DNA from: Shewanella sp. Choline-02u-19
GTDB lineage: Bacteria > Pseudomonadota > Gammaproteobacteria > Enterobacterales > Shewanellaceae
Assembly (NCBI RefSeq): GCF_002836205.1
Contig: NZ_PJBE01000013.1
Coordinates: forward strand, 2,914,001 to 2,978,000
Reading direction: 5' to 3'
DNA: 64,000 bases
Numbering within the stretch: the first letter of the stretch is position 1; every line of letters starts with the position of its first letter. Positions 18,861-29,003 of this stretch are shown piece after piece. The translations under genes and the position numbers were made by a program. The notes under the pieces were generated by a model that saw only the letters and a list, made by a program, of their open reading frames with translations, was not told the DNA's origin and searched no databases.

Positions 18861-19802
18861 TTAATGATTAACCGGTTTATCGCTTTTCAATTTGAGGACC
18901 AGTTGCAGCAACATAACGGCGATGGCACCTGCAACCACACCAAAAATAGAATTTAAAATACTCGGCGTGATAAATGATAGCGTTGGGCCGACCACAGACA
19001 GACCCTCAACCCAGGTCGCTACGTGGCTGATCTTATCGCTTACCCAGTGCAGCCCGTGAGTTAATATACCGCCACCGACCATAAACATGGCGATGGTGCC
19101 GACAACGGACAGGGTTTTCATTAAATAAGGCGCAGAGCTCAGCAATATATGCCCTAAACGGCGTTTAACTCGAGCCGCTAAGCTCTCTCCTTGGCGTTGA
19201 CTTAAATACAAGCCCGCATCATCAATTTTGACAATACCGGCAACTAACCCATAAACACCGATGGTCATCACAATCGCGATGACACTCAAGGTGAAAAACT
19301 GAGTTATTAAGCCTTTTTCAGCAACAATACCAAGCGTAATAGCGATAATCTCCGCAGAAAGCACAAAATCAGTCCTAATGGCGCCTTTCACTTTTTTCTT
19401 TTCGTACGCTTTGAGATCGCCAATCACTTCGTCTGGTTGTTCATTGATGACGTTAGGCTGCTTCTTCACTTGGTAACTATGGTAAATTTTCTCAAAACCT
19501 TCAAAGCATAAAAACAAACCACCGAACATCAATAAAGGGGTTACCGCCCAAGGAATAAAAGCGCTAATGAGCATTGCAGCAGGAACCAAAATGCATTTAT
19601 TTTTAAAAGACCCTACGGCTACAGCCCATACTACTGGCAACTCTCTATCCGCTGAAACACCAGTGACTTGCTGCGCATTTAAGGCTAAATCATCCCCGAG
19701 CACCCCGGCAGTTTTACGCGCCGCCACCTTACTCATTAAGGCAACATCATCCAAAATAGTGGCGATATCATCTAATAAGGTTAATAAACTTGCCCCAGCC
19801 AT
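18861..19802 (-). CDS. yedI: DUF808 membrane protein (YedI)
   Basis: 313 residues. N-terminus MAGASLLTLLDDIATILDDVA and SKVAARKTAGVLGDDLALNA are characteristic of YedI/DUF808. Several transmembrane helices follow (ILVPAAMLISAFIPWA; IIAITLGIVAEKG; VIAIVMTIGVYGLVA; the C-terminal VAGAIAVMLLQLVLKL). Start fixed by an excellent AAGGAG seven bases before the ATG at 19802; an upstream in-frame start would add 20 residues. Role unknown. Confidence 0.9.
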   Translation of the reverse strand: MAGASLLTLLDDIATILDDVALMSKVAARKTAGVLGDDLALNAQQVTGVSADRELPVVWAVAVGSFKNKCILVPAAMLISAFIPWAVTPLLMFGGLFLCFEGFEKIYHSYQVKKQPNVINEQPDEVIGDLKAYEKKKVKGAIRTDFVLSAEIIAITLGIVAEKGLITQFFTLSVIAIVMTIGVYGLVAGIVKIDDAGLYLSQRQGESLAARVKRRLGHILLSSAPYLMKTLSVVGTIAMFMVGGGILTHGLHWVSDKISHVATWVEGLSVVGPTLSFITPSILNSIFGVVAGAIAVMLLQLVLKLKSDKPVNH

Positions 19803-20045
19803 ACAAACTCCTTTTAATAGCGTTACCTGAACGAAAAACCGATGTAGATGAGTGCTTATCAATGCTCATTGCCTGCCAACGGTAAATTAGCCTAAGCGCT
19901 TTTTAATCTAATTTTTATCTGTTGAGCCAAGCTAATCATGATATCGCCAGCTTGTCACTTTAAAAGCAAATTTCAGACACGCTTTAGTTTAAAGCGTATA
20001 CTATCGCCAATATTTTTAACCTTTGCTTTTAAATAGGATTTCGTT

Positions 20046-20702
20046 ATGACTCAAGATGAAATGAAAAAAGCCGCCGCTTGGGCAGCACTTAAGTATGTAG
20101 AGAAAGATAGCATTGTGGGTGTAGGCACTGGCTCTACCGTGAATCACTTTATTGACGCACTCGCGACAATGAAAGCAGAGATCGACGGCGCTACATCAAG
20201 CTCTGAAGCCTCTACTGAAAAAATGAAAGCACTTGGTATTCCAGTATATGATCTAAACAGTGTCGATGAACTCTCCGTTTACGTCGACGGCGCCGATGAA
20301 ATCAACGCCCATATGGACATGATTAAGGGCGGTGGTGCGGCATTGACTCGCGAGAAGATTGTTGCGGCAGTGGCTGAAAAGTTCATCTGTATTGTCGATA
20401 ATACTAAGCAAGTTGATATCTTAGGTGAATTCCCATTGCCTATTGAAGTTATCCCAATGGCACGTTCATACGTAGCACGTCAGCTGGTGAAGCTTGGTGG
20501 CGATCCTGTTTATCGTGAAGGCGTAGTCACTGATAACGGTAACATTATCTTAGATGTCTACAATATGAAGATCATCAATCCAAAAGAGCTTGAAACTAAT
20601 ATCAACGCTATTGTGGGTGTTGTGACTAATGGTTTATTCGCCATGCGCGGCGCTGATGTGCTGTTAGTCGGTACCCCTGAAGGGGTTAAAACCATCAAAT
20701 AG
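20046..20702 (+). CDS. rpiA: Ribose-5-phosphate isomerase A
   Basis: 218 residues, full family length. Conserved GVGTGSTVNHFIDAL phosphate loop, VDGADEI and KGGGAALTREKIVA catalytic motifs, and a conserved end (GVVTNGLFAMRGADVLLVGT). Interconverts ribose-5-phosphate and ribulose-5-phosphate in the pentose phosphate pathway. RBS AGGA-TTTCGTT-ATG. Confidence 0.97.
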   Translation: MTQDEMKKAAAWAALKYVEKDSIVGVGTGSTVNHFIDALATMKAEIDGATSSSEASTEKMKALGIPVYDLNSVDELSVYVDGADEINAHMDMIKGGGAALTREKIVAAVAEKFICIVDNTKQVDILGEFPLPIEVIPMARSYVARQLVKLGGDPVYREGVVTDNGNIILDVYNMKIINPKELETNINAIVGVVTNGLFAMRGADVLLVGTPEGVKTIK

Positions 20703-20748
20703 ATTGGCGACTGTCTTTTGCTGTCACTAAGCACTATTTTGCACCGCT

Positions 20749-20787
20749 AAAAAAGCCACAATACATTATTTGTATTGTGGCTTTTTT
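20749..20787. terminator. Bidirectional terminator between rpiA and peroxiredoxin gene
   Basis: 16-base stem AAAAAAGCCACAATAC / GTATTGTGGCTTTTTT with 7-base loop, between convergent genes. Confidence 0.93.
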
Positions 20788-20811
20788 GATTCAGTATTAG
20801 CTATTTGCAGA

Positions 20812-21396
20812 TCACTCTACTTGAGCTGTTTCGCCATCGCTAACAGACTCATCTTCAACTACCTTGTCAATCTCAAGTGCCTTTAACGTTGCAGCAATAT
20901 CTTCAGCGGCAGTTTCAGCATTGATATCATCATCAATTTTTAAGATTTTGCCATCTTCACCGATATAAAAAGTCACCCGGCTGGCAACGCGCACAAAATT
21001 AAGCACATCGTAAGCTTTAGCGGTTTCTTTGGTCGGATCGCTTAACATTGGAAAGTCTGCTTTCTGTTCTTTAGCAAACGCTTGGTTATCTTCAAGGTCG
21101 TCAACGCTGGCCATCATGTATACCGCTTTGTACTCGCGAATAAGATGTCCTTTTTGCACCAACGATTTACATTCTAGTGTGCAACCATGGGTGTTAGCCA
21201 TTGGATACCATGCCAATACTAACGTTTGCTTACCTTTATAATCACTCAGCTGATAGAAGTGTCCATCTGTGGCTTGTAACTTAAAGTTTGGTGCGGTATC
21301 ACCCACCTTCAAATCGGTTGCCATTGCACTCAATGGTAAAAGTAACGCTGCAGCTAAAAGCATCTTTGACGTTTTCTTAATCACTGTTTTAATCAT
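20812..21396 (-). CDS. Exported peroxiredoxin (AhpC/TSA, BCP-like)
   Basis: About 194 residues. Signal peptide (MLLAAALLLPLSAMA), then a thioredoxin-fold peroxidase: VGDTAPNFKLQATDG, LVLAWYPMANTHGCTLECKSL with the peroxidatic Cys and a second Cys four residues on, and FPMLSDPTKE. The Cys spacing (CxxxC) is one shorter than in E. coli BCP (CxxxxC, from memory). The periplasmic location is unusual for a BCP-type enzyme. The C-terminus is acidic. Start: ATG with AGGTG upstream; an in-frame GTG overlaps that RBS. Confidence 0.85.
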   Translation of the reverse strand: MIKTVIKKTSKMLLAAALLLPLSAMATDLKVGDTAPNFKLQATDGHFYQLSDYKGKQTLVLAWYPMANTHGCTLECKSLVQKGHLIREYKAVYMMASVDDLEDNQAFAKEQKADFPMLSDPTKETAKAYDVLNFVRVASRVTFYIGEDGKILKIDDDINAETAAEDIAATLKALEIDKVVEDESVSDGETAQVE

Positions 21397-21490
21397 TGTT
21401 TTCACCTAAGTTTCCCTGTGTCGCCTTTCACTGTTATACCACTAATACGTGCGTAGAACTAAATAGATCACCTTAAGTGACCAGCAAGCT

Positions 21491-21904
21491 TTAGCTTAAA
21501 CATTCAAATGCTAAATCGTAGGCCTTACCCAAATCAACCGTCTTAGGACGACAGTTTTTAAGCTCATTATGCTTCTTGTCTGACGCACGTAATGTCGCGG
21601 GGTGAATAAACTCCACCTCACAAGCACATGTTGCCAGAATCGCCCCTTCCATCAAAAATGTTCCCGCACCTCCCGCACCTTGCCCTGTGGTCGCACGTCT
21701 ATTTAGCACCAACTTATCAATAGCATGCTCACTAACATGACCATTAATCTGCGCTATAAATGCAACCACATCTGCTTGAGTCGGGTTTTTCAACAAAGCA
21801 AATTTAGTCACTTTAGGCGCGATCACACTATGGCTTATACGCTCACCAGTGAGAGTCACTACTCTGACCTCATTAGCTTTTAAAAAGAGTCCTGCAATAA
21901 TCAA
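21491..21904 (-). CDS. DUF3010 family protein
   Basis: 137 residues. I recognise the DUF3010 family (GLFLKANEVRVVTL..., VLNRRATTGQGAGGAGTFLMEGAIL, KNCRPKTVDLGKAYDLAFECL). Starts with TTG, supported by AGGAG seven bases upstream. Function unknown. Confidence 0.75.
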   Translation of the reverse strand: MIIAGLFLKANEVRVVTLTGERISHSVIAPKVTKFALLKNPTQADVVAFIAQINGHVSEHAIDKLVLNRRATTGQGAGGAGTFLMEGAILATCACEVEFIHPATLRASDKKHNELKNCRPKTVDLGKAYDLAFECLS

Positions 21905-21945
21905 ACTAATTCTCCTGAATCGACATTATCTTTAAGATGGAAATA

Positions 21946-21975
21946 AAAACGCCAGTTTTTATAAACTGGCGTTTT
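21946..21975 (-). terminator. Terminator after the 573-aa protein gene
   Basis: AAAACGCCAGTTT / AAACTGGCGTTTT stem. The T-run on the minus strand fits the upstream gene 22004-23725. Confidence 0.9.
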
Positions 21976-22003
21976 ATCAGTGCGTTAAACGCTATTTTAA
22001 AGG

Positions 22004-23725
22004 TTACTTGCTCGCACGTGAATTCACCGATGAATCAATAACGATACCTTTATCATCCACATCAAGCTCAACTTTAACGCGCATGTCATAATCTTTCATC
22101 GCCTTGAACTCCTCTGGAATAGGCTCTCCAGTGAGCTCAATAAACTTAAGCAAGGGCGCAAACATTTTCATATAGTCTGCAGACATTGTCAGCAGACCAT
22201 TGCTGGCCAAAGCTTCAGAGCTCAGCGTATTAGCAACGGCTTCACCCTTATCACCGAAGAACAACACCAAATGGTTGCCCTTCACTGCCAACTTGGCGGT
22301 GACTTTCATCTCTGGTGGCATGGGCAATACATCGTTCAAAATAATCGCACTGCCATCTGTCGGCAGTTGAATATTAGCGAGTTCTGGAGCAAATGGCTTA
22401 ACCATATTAAACAACATTTCTGGGTTTTCGGCAGACAAGGTCATCACGGCATCTAAGCTTTCGAGTTCAGGAGAGTCAATATCATCATTGATTTTATAGT
22501 CAATCACTGACACACCGACACCTTTGACTCCATTAGCCATTCCAGTAAACATGCCAAGCATACCTGGGCTTTGTTGACTCATTTCCGCTTGCATCTCTTG
22601 CAATGGACCACACTGATACTCTGGCGTTAACATTTCGTCCCAAATGGCCTGTAAAGATGGCACCATTTGGTTAATATCTATGCCAAGCCCAAGAGTCGCA
22701 ACGCTGTTATCAATATCTTGTACATATGCAGGAATATAACCGCGCATCTGTTGATATGCATTGAGCATAATCTGGTTCTTACTTTCAAAAACCACTCTAT
22801 AACTCAGTGAGCTTTCACTACTGGTGATATCTATTTGATCATAACCGGCAACCGTGCGCGGCCAATTTGCGGCTATTGCCGACAACTCTTGGTCACACGC
22901 TGGCGATCTAAGCTCTGCAAAAGGGTCTTCTTCAGCCATTGCAAATAACTTAGTTAGCTGACGCGCCAGTTGATTACCATCAGTGCTAGTGAATGCTTTG
23001 ACTATCTCTTGATGATTAATATAACTGATACCTTCATTGGTAAAACCATGTTTAGCAATGATATCTTCAATAATCTTAGCGTCGACAATCGAGCGTTCAA
23101 CGGGCGTAACTGCCAGTGCAGTTTCCAGTAATACGGGCTCACTAAACGAGGCGTCTAGTGTCATCGTTAACATTGAGTCATGTACCGCTATAACCAGATT
23201 TATCTGTTCATCTTCAGTGCCATCAAGCAGCGGATAGCTACGGTAATTAACCCCTTTTAATTGAGCGGGCACATGCGTTAAGCCACTCTCGGCTTCTGCT
23301 TTATCCAGCAATGTCCAAATCGCATCTTCGTTGGCCACTTCAATCTTAAGTACAGGCATTACGCCTAGGGTATAAAAGTAACTACGGATATTTTCAGCAA
23401 GACCAAATGTACTAATGAAAGTATCACCATCTTTCATTGCAGCTAAATACGACTTCGTTAGACTGAGAAAAAACTGCGCACGTGGATCTTCTTCCGTTTC
23501 CCACTCGCCCAGCGAGTTTGCACCTGATTGCTTGTAGGCATCAGAAAGAGAATCGATATATGACTTGATCGGAAATGGCTGCAACTGTCCAGAAAATATA
23601 GGCGTATCAGCCGGAATATAAGCCATTACAGCGTTATCACTCGCCGATACTTCAGCATCTTGCTGACTGTACCAATACCCACCAGCACCAACCGCCACTA
23701 AGGCAGCAACTAGCATCTTATTCAT
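22004..23725 (-). CDS. Large exported/anchored protein, unknown function
   Basis: 573 residues. A short N-terminal hydrophobic segment (MLVAALVAVGAGGYWYS) acts as signal or anchor. The rest is soluble, acidic, with two apparently similar halves, each mixing alpha and beta (FISTFGLAENIRSYFYTLGVMPVLKIEV; VATLGLGIDINQMVPSL...). I do not recognise enzyme motifs. A pair of cysteines (PACDQEL, YQCGPLQ) could form a disulfide, which fits the periplasm. Good RBS (GGAG). It resembles uncharacterised DUF3352-like proteins in layout only. Confidence 0.6.
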   Translation of the reverse strand: MNKMLVAALVAVGAGGYWYSQQDAEVSASDNAVMAYIPADTPIFSGQLQPFPIKSYIDSLSDAYKQSGANSLGEWETEEDPRAQFFLSLTKSYLAAMKDGDTFISTFGLAENIRSYFYTLGVMPVLKIEVANEDAIWTLLDKAEAESGLTHVPAQLKGVNYRSYPLLDGTEDEQINLVIAVHDSMLTMTLDASFSEPVLLETALAVTPVERSIVDAKIIEDIIAKHGFTNEGISYINHQEIVKAFTSTDGNQLARQLTKLFAMAEEDPFAELRSPACDQELSAIAANWPRTVAGYDQIDITSSESSLSYRVVFESKNQIMLNAYQQMRGYIPAYVQDIDNSVATLGLGIDINQMVPSLQAIWDEMLTPEYQCGPLQEMQAEMSQQSPGMLGMFTGMANGVKGVGVSVIDYKINDDIDSPELESLDAVMTLSAENPEMLFNMVKPFAPELANIQLPTDGSAIILNDVLPMPPEMKVTAKLAVKGNHLVLFFGDKGEAVANTLSSEALASNGLLTMSADYMKMFAPLLKFIELTGEPIPEEFKAMKDYDMRVKVELDVDDKGIVIDSSVNSRASK

Positions 23726-24674
23726 TTAAAAACTCCATTTAATAATTCCATCAATCCAGTCATTGACGCTTTTGTTTTAACTCTGTCACTGCAAGCTAAG
23801 CCTAGCAAGCAATAACTTACTCATTATATTAATAACTTCGCGGGGTATATTACATCATTATTGACTGAGTTATATACCCAAGCCACTTCAACATGCTTGT
23901 TTCAGAGTTCCTGTAAGATCGGCGCTGAACAAGGCTGTGATTGCGATAATGCTTGCTCCCTTTTTTCAATATCACTAACGCAGAGCAGGCAACTTAAACG
24001 ATTGATTTAATATCGAGACATTTGGCAAGCATCGATAGCCCTATTACGACCTTTTTACTGATAAATAGCCCAATGACTAAAGGGGAGATAGAGGGAAGGA
24101 GGTAAGTCGGCAGGGCAAATGAGGCCCTTGCAGTAAGGGGGGACACATTAAAAGAGACATTAACAGCACAAAATAAGTGATAAACCCCAGGCAGCCTAAA
24201 CAGACTACCTGGGGGCTGTTTGCTTGGATAAACAGGCGCTAGCAAGTCAACCTAAGCACTCAATAAAGCCACCTAATGGTGAGCGAAACTGAGCTTGGTT
24301 TGTTTGGTTACTGACGGCTCTGTCTGCAGTATTTAGCGAAGCTTCATTTATAGGAGAATTAACAAATATCTCAACTACAAACTAAGCCATTGGAAGACTA
24401 AATATTGCTAAGCCTAAATAGGCTTGATACAGAACAGTTACCTAAAACCATCTACGGGAACGTTGAACTATAGTCTAAAAAAAACCGCTGTGCATAACCT
24501 TGTTAATAAAAATGTACAATTTATTATCCAACGCAGTAAAAGATAACCTAAAGCATTAATATTTATATTATTAAATATTTATAAATAGAGCTAAAAATAG
24601 CGTTTAACCTCTCCCTTCGCCCCCCTTAAATGAACATTGGCGCGCTGCTAAATATCGACATACGCGCCTAGGGG
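23726..24674. other. ~950-bp gene-free region downstream of cysH
   Basis: The longest empty stretch outside the accessory region. An 83-residue ORF on the minus strand (23994-24245) lacks family features and an RBS. I see purine-rich patches (around 24080-24110), AT-rich tracts (24480-24600) and no tRNA-like or clear terminator structure. It could hold a decayed gene or a small RNA, which I cannot decide. Confidence 0.4.
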
Positions 24675-25439
24675 TTATATATCGTAATGTAAGCCACATT
24701 CACGTTTAATACCGTTGAATCGGGTCTCCTCTTCGGTCATTCCCACTTCAAGCGGTTTACTTGAGTGAGTATCACCAACGGAAACATAACCTTGGTCCCA
24801 TAACGGGTGGTAAGGCAGGTCAAAAGCGGTTAAGTATTCATGTACCTGTTTATTGTCCCATTCAATAATCGGCAGCACTTTATAACGCTTACCATGAATC
24901 GCTAGCACTTGTAGCGCTTCGCGAGTACTCGATTGCGAACGTCTAAGTCCGGCAAACCAGGTTCCCACTTCAAGCTCCTTCAATGCTCGCTGCATCGGCT
25001 CCACTTTATTGATTTGGTTATAGCGATCTAACCCATCAATGCCTTGCAACCAAAGAAAACCAAACTTGGCTTCTTGCCAAGCAGCACTTAGCGGCGAAGC
25101 ATATACTTTAAGGTTGAGCTTCAACCGTTCAGTCAATTCATCAATAAACTGATACGTTTGGGTAAATAAGTAACCAGTATCAGTCAAAATGACCGGAATA
25201 TCGGACTTTTCAGCGCTCAGCATATGCAACATCACCGCCGCTTGAATACCAAAGCTCGACGATAATGCAGCATTACCCGGCAGATATTCCAGCGCCCAAC
25301 GTACTCGCTGCTCAGGCGTTAGCTCATCTAGAAAACGGTTCACTATTTCAAGCTCAATCTGCTGTTCAATTTTTGGCGCGGTCAGCAAAGCGGCTAGCGC
25401 CTCTTTAGAGATAACCGATTTAATCTGTAGATCAGCCAT
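24675..25439 (-). CDS. cysH: Phosphoadenylyl-sulfate reductase CysH
   Basis: 254 residues. PP-loop-like SSSFGIQAAVML, VILTDTGYLF, the substrate loop GLRRSQSSTR, and the C-terminal catalytic KRECGLHYDI with the single active Cys. Reduces PAPS to sulfite with thioredoxin/glutaredoxin electrons. No extra CC pairs are present, so it is the PAPS (not Fe-S APS) type. The ATG at 25439 has AAGGA upstream and overlaps the cysI stop by 8 bases, showing tight coupling. Confidence 0.95.
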   Translation of the reverse strand: MADLQIKSVISKEALAALLTAPKIEQQIELEIVNRFLDELTPEQRVRWALEYLPGNAALSSSFGIQAAVMLHMLSAEKSDIPVILTDTGYLFTQTYQFIDELTERLKLNLKVYASPLSAAWQEAKFGFLWLQGIDGLDRYNQINKVEPMQRALKELEVGTWFAGLRRSQSSTREALQVLAIHGKRYKVLPIIEWDNKQVHEYLTAFDLPYHPLWDQGYVSVGDTHSSKPLEVGMTEEETRFNGIKRECGLHYDI

Positions 25440-27129
25440 GGAAATCCTTAGCAGCATCAAGCACTGCGGCCACTACGCCGCTGCGAACGGTATAATTACC
25501 AAACGTTTCACCTGCTTCTCGCTCTGATACATAACGAGCAAACAAGTCATCAAGTTCAGCAAGAATTTCAGCTTCCTGAATATTCTCACGATAGAGTTTA
25601 TTAAGTCGTGTGCCTTCGAAGCTCGCGCCAAGATAGAGGTTGTAACGACCTGGGGCTTTACCGACTAAGCCAATTTCTGCTGCAAATGGGCGAGCACAAC
25701 CATTAGGGCAACCTGTCATGCGAATAACAATGCCTTGATCTAAGAAGCCATGCTTATCTTGCAGCGCTTCAACTTTGGTTAAGAAACTAGGAAAATATCG
25801 CTCAGCCTCAGCCATTGCTAGGGCACACGTTGGTAACGCGACACACGCAATAGAGCGGCCACGCGTTTCGGTAATAAGCTTACCCATTAACCCGTGTTGT
25901 CTTGCCAACGCTTCGACTTTGTCTTTATCTGCTGCTGGCACGCCAGCAATAATAATATTCTGATTAGACGTCATGCGGAAGTCACCTTGGTGAATTTTCG
26001 CTATCTCTCTAAGCCCAGTTTGCAGAGGTTGACCAGGCAAGTCTTTAACACGGCCACCTTCAATAAATAGGGTTAAATGCCAGTTGTCATCAACGCCCTG
26101 CTTCCAACCATATCGGTCGCCACGGTCACCAATAACAACATCACGCTTTGGTTGAAACTTAATGCCAGTACGCTTTTCGACTTCGGCTTTAAAAGTGTCG
26201 TAGCCATGCTTAACAATGGTGTATTTAAGGCGCGACAACTTACGATTTTCTCGGTTACCCCAATCACGTTGCACCGTCATTATCGCTTCGGCAAATTTAA
26301 GCGTATCTTCCGCTTTAATATAACCAAAGTCATCGGCCAAACGCGGGAAAGTCGCCACTTCACCGTGGGTCGTTCCCATACCGCCACCCGCAACCAAATT
26401 AAAGCCAACGAGATCGCCATCTTCGGCCACTGCAATAAACCCTAGGTCATTGGTGTACACATCAACGTCGTTATCTGGTGGCACTGCCACTGCCATTTTA
26501 AACTTACGCGGTAGATACGTTTTACCGTAAACAGGCTCAACCACTTCACCCTCGGTTGTCACTAGCTTTTCATCGTCCAACCAGATCTCTGCGTAAGCTT
26601 TGGTGTGTGGCAGCATGTTATCTGACAACTGCTTGGCGTAAGCATAAGCTTGTTGATGTAACTTAGACTGCACCGGATTGGGATTACACATCACATTACG
26701 GTTCACATCACCACAAGCAGCGATAGAATCTAATGCTTCTCGATCAAGATCTTGAATGATGGTTTTCAAATTACGCTTTGGAATACCATGGTATTGAAAC
26801 GTCTGACGCGTAGTGAGACGGATACTGTTAGAGCTGGTCAAGTTAGACGCTATCTCATCGACCGCTAACCACTGCTGCGGTGAACAAACGCCCCCCGCAA
26901 CACGTGCACGTAACATAAAGCTATAAAGCGGCTCTAATTTTTGCTCTTTACGTTCGTTACGCTGATCGCGGTCATCTTGCTGATAAAAGCCATGAAATTT
27001 AATTAGCTGTTGGTCGCCTTCACTAAAAGCACCGGTGACAAGGGTATCCAAACCTTCTTGAATGGTGCCACGCAGGTAATCACTGTCGGTCTTTAAATAC
27101 TCATTTATAGCTAACTTTTTCTCACTCAT
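25432..27129 (-). CDS. cysI: Sulfite reductase hemoprotein beta subunit CysI
   Basis: 565 residues, full length. Siroheme/[4Fe-4S] ligands in CVALPTCALAMAEAE and TGCPNGCARPFAAEIGLVG (CxxxxxC...CxxxC). SNSIRLTTRQTFQYHGI and GDVNRNVMCNPNP are conserved substrate/siroheme regions. Reduces sulfite to sulfide with six electrons from CysJ. Middle gene of cysJIH, 92 bp after cysJ. Confidence 0.97.
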   Translation of the reverse strand: MSEKKLAINEYLKTDSDYLRGTIQEGLDTLVTGAFSEGDQQLIKFHGFYQQDDRDQRNERKEQKLEPLYSFMLRARVAGGVCSPQQWLAVDEIASNLTSSNSIRLTTRQTFQYHGIPKRNLKTIIQDLDREALDSIAACGDVNRNVMCNPNPVQSKLHQQAYAYAKQLSDNMLPHTKAYAEIWLDDEKLVTTEGEVVEPVYGKTYLPRKFKMAVAVPPDNDVDVYTNDLGFIAVAEDGDLVGFNLVAGGGMGTTHGEVATFPRLADDFGYIKAEDTLKFAEAIMTVQRDWGNRENRKLSRLKYTIVKHGYDTFKAEVEKRTGIKFQPKRDVVIGDRGDRYGWKQGVDDNWHLTLFIEGGRVKDLPGQPLQTGLREIAKIHQGDFRMTSNQNIIIAGVPAADKDKVEALARQHGLMGKLITETRGRSIACVALPTCALAMAEAERYFPSFLTKVEALQDKHGFLDQGIVIRMTGCPNGCARPFAAEIGLVGKAPGRYNLYLGASFEGTRLNKLYRENIQEAEILAELDDLFARYVSEREAGETFGNYTVRSGVVAAVLDAAKDFHG

Positions 27130-27221
27130 AGCAAGATACTCTCTATTATTCTTTTATATTTAGCGCTGACTTGGGTTTTGCCAGCGACTCATTAATGCGT
27201 TCTTTGTCATCTGCAAAAAAG

Positions 27222-29003
27222 CTAGTAAACGTCTTTTTGGTAGCGTTTAGCGACTCGCAGCGCTTCGAGGTAATCTTCAGCTTGCTCAGCGCTCTTACCG
27301 CCAAATTTTATGGCCACATCCAATAAGGCTTGGTGAACATCTTTTGCCATACGCTCTGCATCGCCACAAATATATAAATGAGCACCAGATTCAAGCCACT
27401 GCCACAGCGTCTCACCTTGTTCAATAATTTTATGCTGCACATACACTTTATGGGCTTGGTCGCGCGAGAATGCTAAATCAATGCGCGACAGCTCTCCGCT
27501 TTGTATGTACTGCTGCCATTCTGTTTGGTAGAGGAAGTCTTGCTCAAAATGGGGGTTACCAAAGATTAACCACGCATTGCCTTCAATACCCTGTGCTGAA
27601 CGTTGCTGCATGAATGCTCTAAACGGAGCGACACCCGTACCCGGACCTACCATGATAACTGGGGTATCAGGATTTTCTGGCAGACGGAAATGATTGTTTG
27701 GCTCAACGTAGACATTAACTTGTTGACCCTCTTCCGCACTTGCTAGGAATTGAGATGCACCGCCAAATCGAGCAACACCAGCGCGCTCGTCTTCAACTAA
27801 TGCCACGGTTAGATGAACTTCCGATTCCACTTCCGCTTGGCTAGAGGCTATCGAGTAAAGTCTTGGAGTGATACCACGAAGCAGGCCAATCAATTGCTCT
27901 GCGCTGACGCTCGCTGGATACTGATGGACCAAATCGGCAACTTGGTTGTTATTAATATACTCACGCACAAGCACTTTGTCGGCACTGATATCAAGCAGTG
28001 CTTGGCTTTGGCTCAATTCAGCCCAACCTGTGACTAAACCAGGATAAAGCTGAGTTAACTCTTTTTTATTAATTAGCGCATCACGCAAGCTAAGCGTGTT
28101 GCTTCCAATGCTGACCTGCTCATCACCATTAAGGCTTAAATGCGCAAGCAGCTCATTAACCAGCGCTGCACTGTTGTTAAACCACACTCCTAATGCATCA
28201 CCCGCTTGATAATGAATACCTGACTCGCCTAGCTCAATTTCAACGTGACGCACATCTCGGTCGGAATCCCGGCCGGTCAGCTTTTGACTGACAAGCAGCT
28301 CTGCAGCGTATGGCTTTTGTTTGGTAAAGCTAGAGGTTACAGACTGAGCCGTGCTCGCAATTGACACCACACTGGCACCAGCACTTTGGATCAGCGGCTT
28401 AACGGCTTCAAGTACACTGTCTTGCCACGCTTCTGCGTGTTCTTCATAATCCACATCACATTCAATTAAGGGCGAAATTGATGTTGCACCGAGCGCGGTA
28501 AGGCGAGCATCGAAATCTTTACCGGTTTGACAGAAAAACTCATAACTTGAATCCCCCAGTGCCAATATCGAGTAGTTAAGATTATCTAACTTAGGTGCAC
28601 GCTTTGAGGCTAAGAACTTGTGCAGCTCTATGGCGTCATCAGGAGCATCGCCTTCGCCATGAGTGCTAACGACTAACAGTAATAATGACTCTTGCTTTAG
28701 CTGACGCGCCTTGTAGTCACCCATCGATACTAAATTAACCGCATAACCTTGGGCTTGCGCCTTTTCAGCAAGTGCCGATGCCACGCCACGACCATTACCG
28801 GTTTGACTACCGTATAAAATAGTCATAATTTGCTCTGCACTAGCTTGTGGTACAACCGAAGTTCCCTGTTCAGATGTTGCAGCCAAATAGCCACTAACCC
28901 ACGCAAGTTGTACGGCACTCAATTCAGCGGTGAACTGCTTTAGCTTATCAACTTGCCCAGAAGACAAAGGTGATGCGAGTGATGAAAGCTCTTTTAACAA
29001 CAT
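27222..29003 (-). CDS. cysJ: Sulfite reductase flavoprotein alpha subunit CysJ
   Basis: 593 residues. Flavodoxin domain (about 62-205; ILYGSQTGNGRGVASAL, STHGEGDAPDDA, LGDSSYEFFC), an FAD-binding domain (RLYSIASSQ), then the NADPH domain (MVGPGTGVAPFRAFMQQR, WLIFGNP, YICGDAERMAKDVHQAL) and a C-terminal aromatic region (RYQKDVY). Passes electrons from NADPH via FAD and FMN to CysI. First gene of the operon. Confidence 0.97.
   Translation of the reverse strand: MLLKELSSLASPLSSGQVDKLKQFTAELSAVQLAWVSGYLAATSEQGTSVVPQASAEQIMTILYGSQTGNGRGVASALAEKAQAQGYAVNLVSMGDYKARQLKQESLLLLVVSTHGEGDAPDDAIELHKFLASKRAPKLDNLNYSILALGDSSYEFFCQTGKDFDARLTALGATSISPLIECDVDYEEHAEAWQDSVLEAVKPLIQSAGASVVSIASTAQSVTSSFTKQKPYAAELLVSQKLTGRDSDRDVRHVEIELGESGIHYQAGDALGVWFNNSAALVNELLAHLSLNGDEQVSIGSNTLSLRDALINKKELTQLYPGLVTGWAELSQSQALLDISADKVLVREYINNNQVADLVHQYPASVSAEQLIGLLRGITPRLYSIASSQAEVESEVHLTVALVEDERAGVARFGGASQFLASAEEGQQVNVYVEPNNHFRLPENPDTPVIMVGPGTGVAPFRAFMQQRSAQGIEGNAWLIFGNPHFEQDFLYQTEWQQYIQSGELSRIDLAFSRDQAHKVYVQHKIIEQGETLWQWLESGAHLYICGDAERMAKDVHQALLDVAIKFGGKSAEQAEDYLEALRVAKRYQKDVY

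Noticed and set aside
23994..24245. 83-residue ORF on the minus strand in the long gap
   Set aside because: No family-like features, no RBS, and low-information composition.
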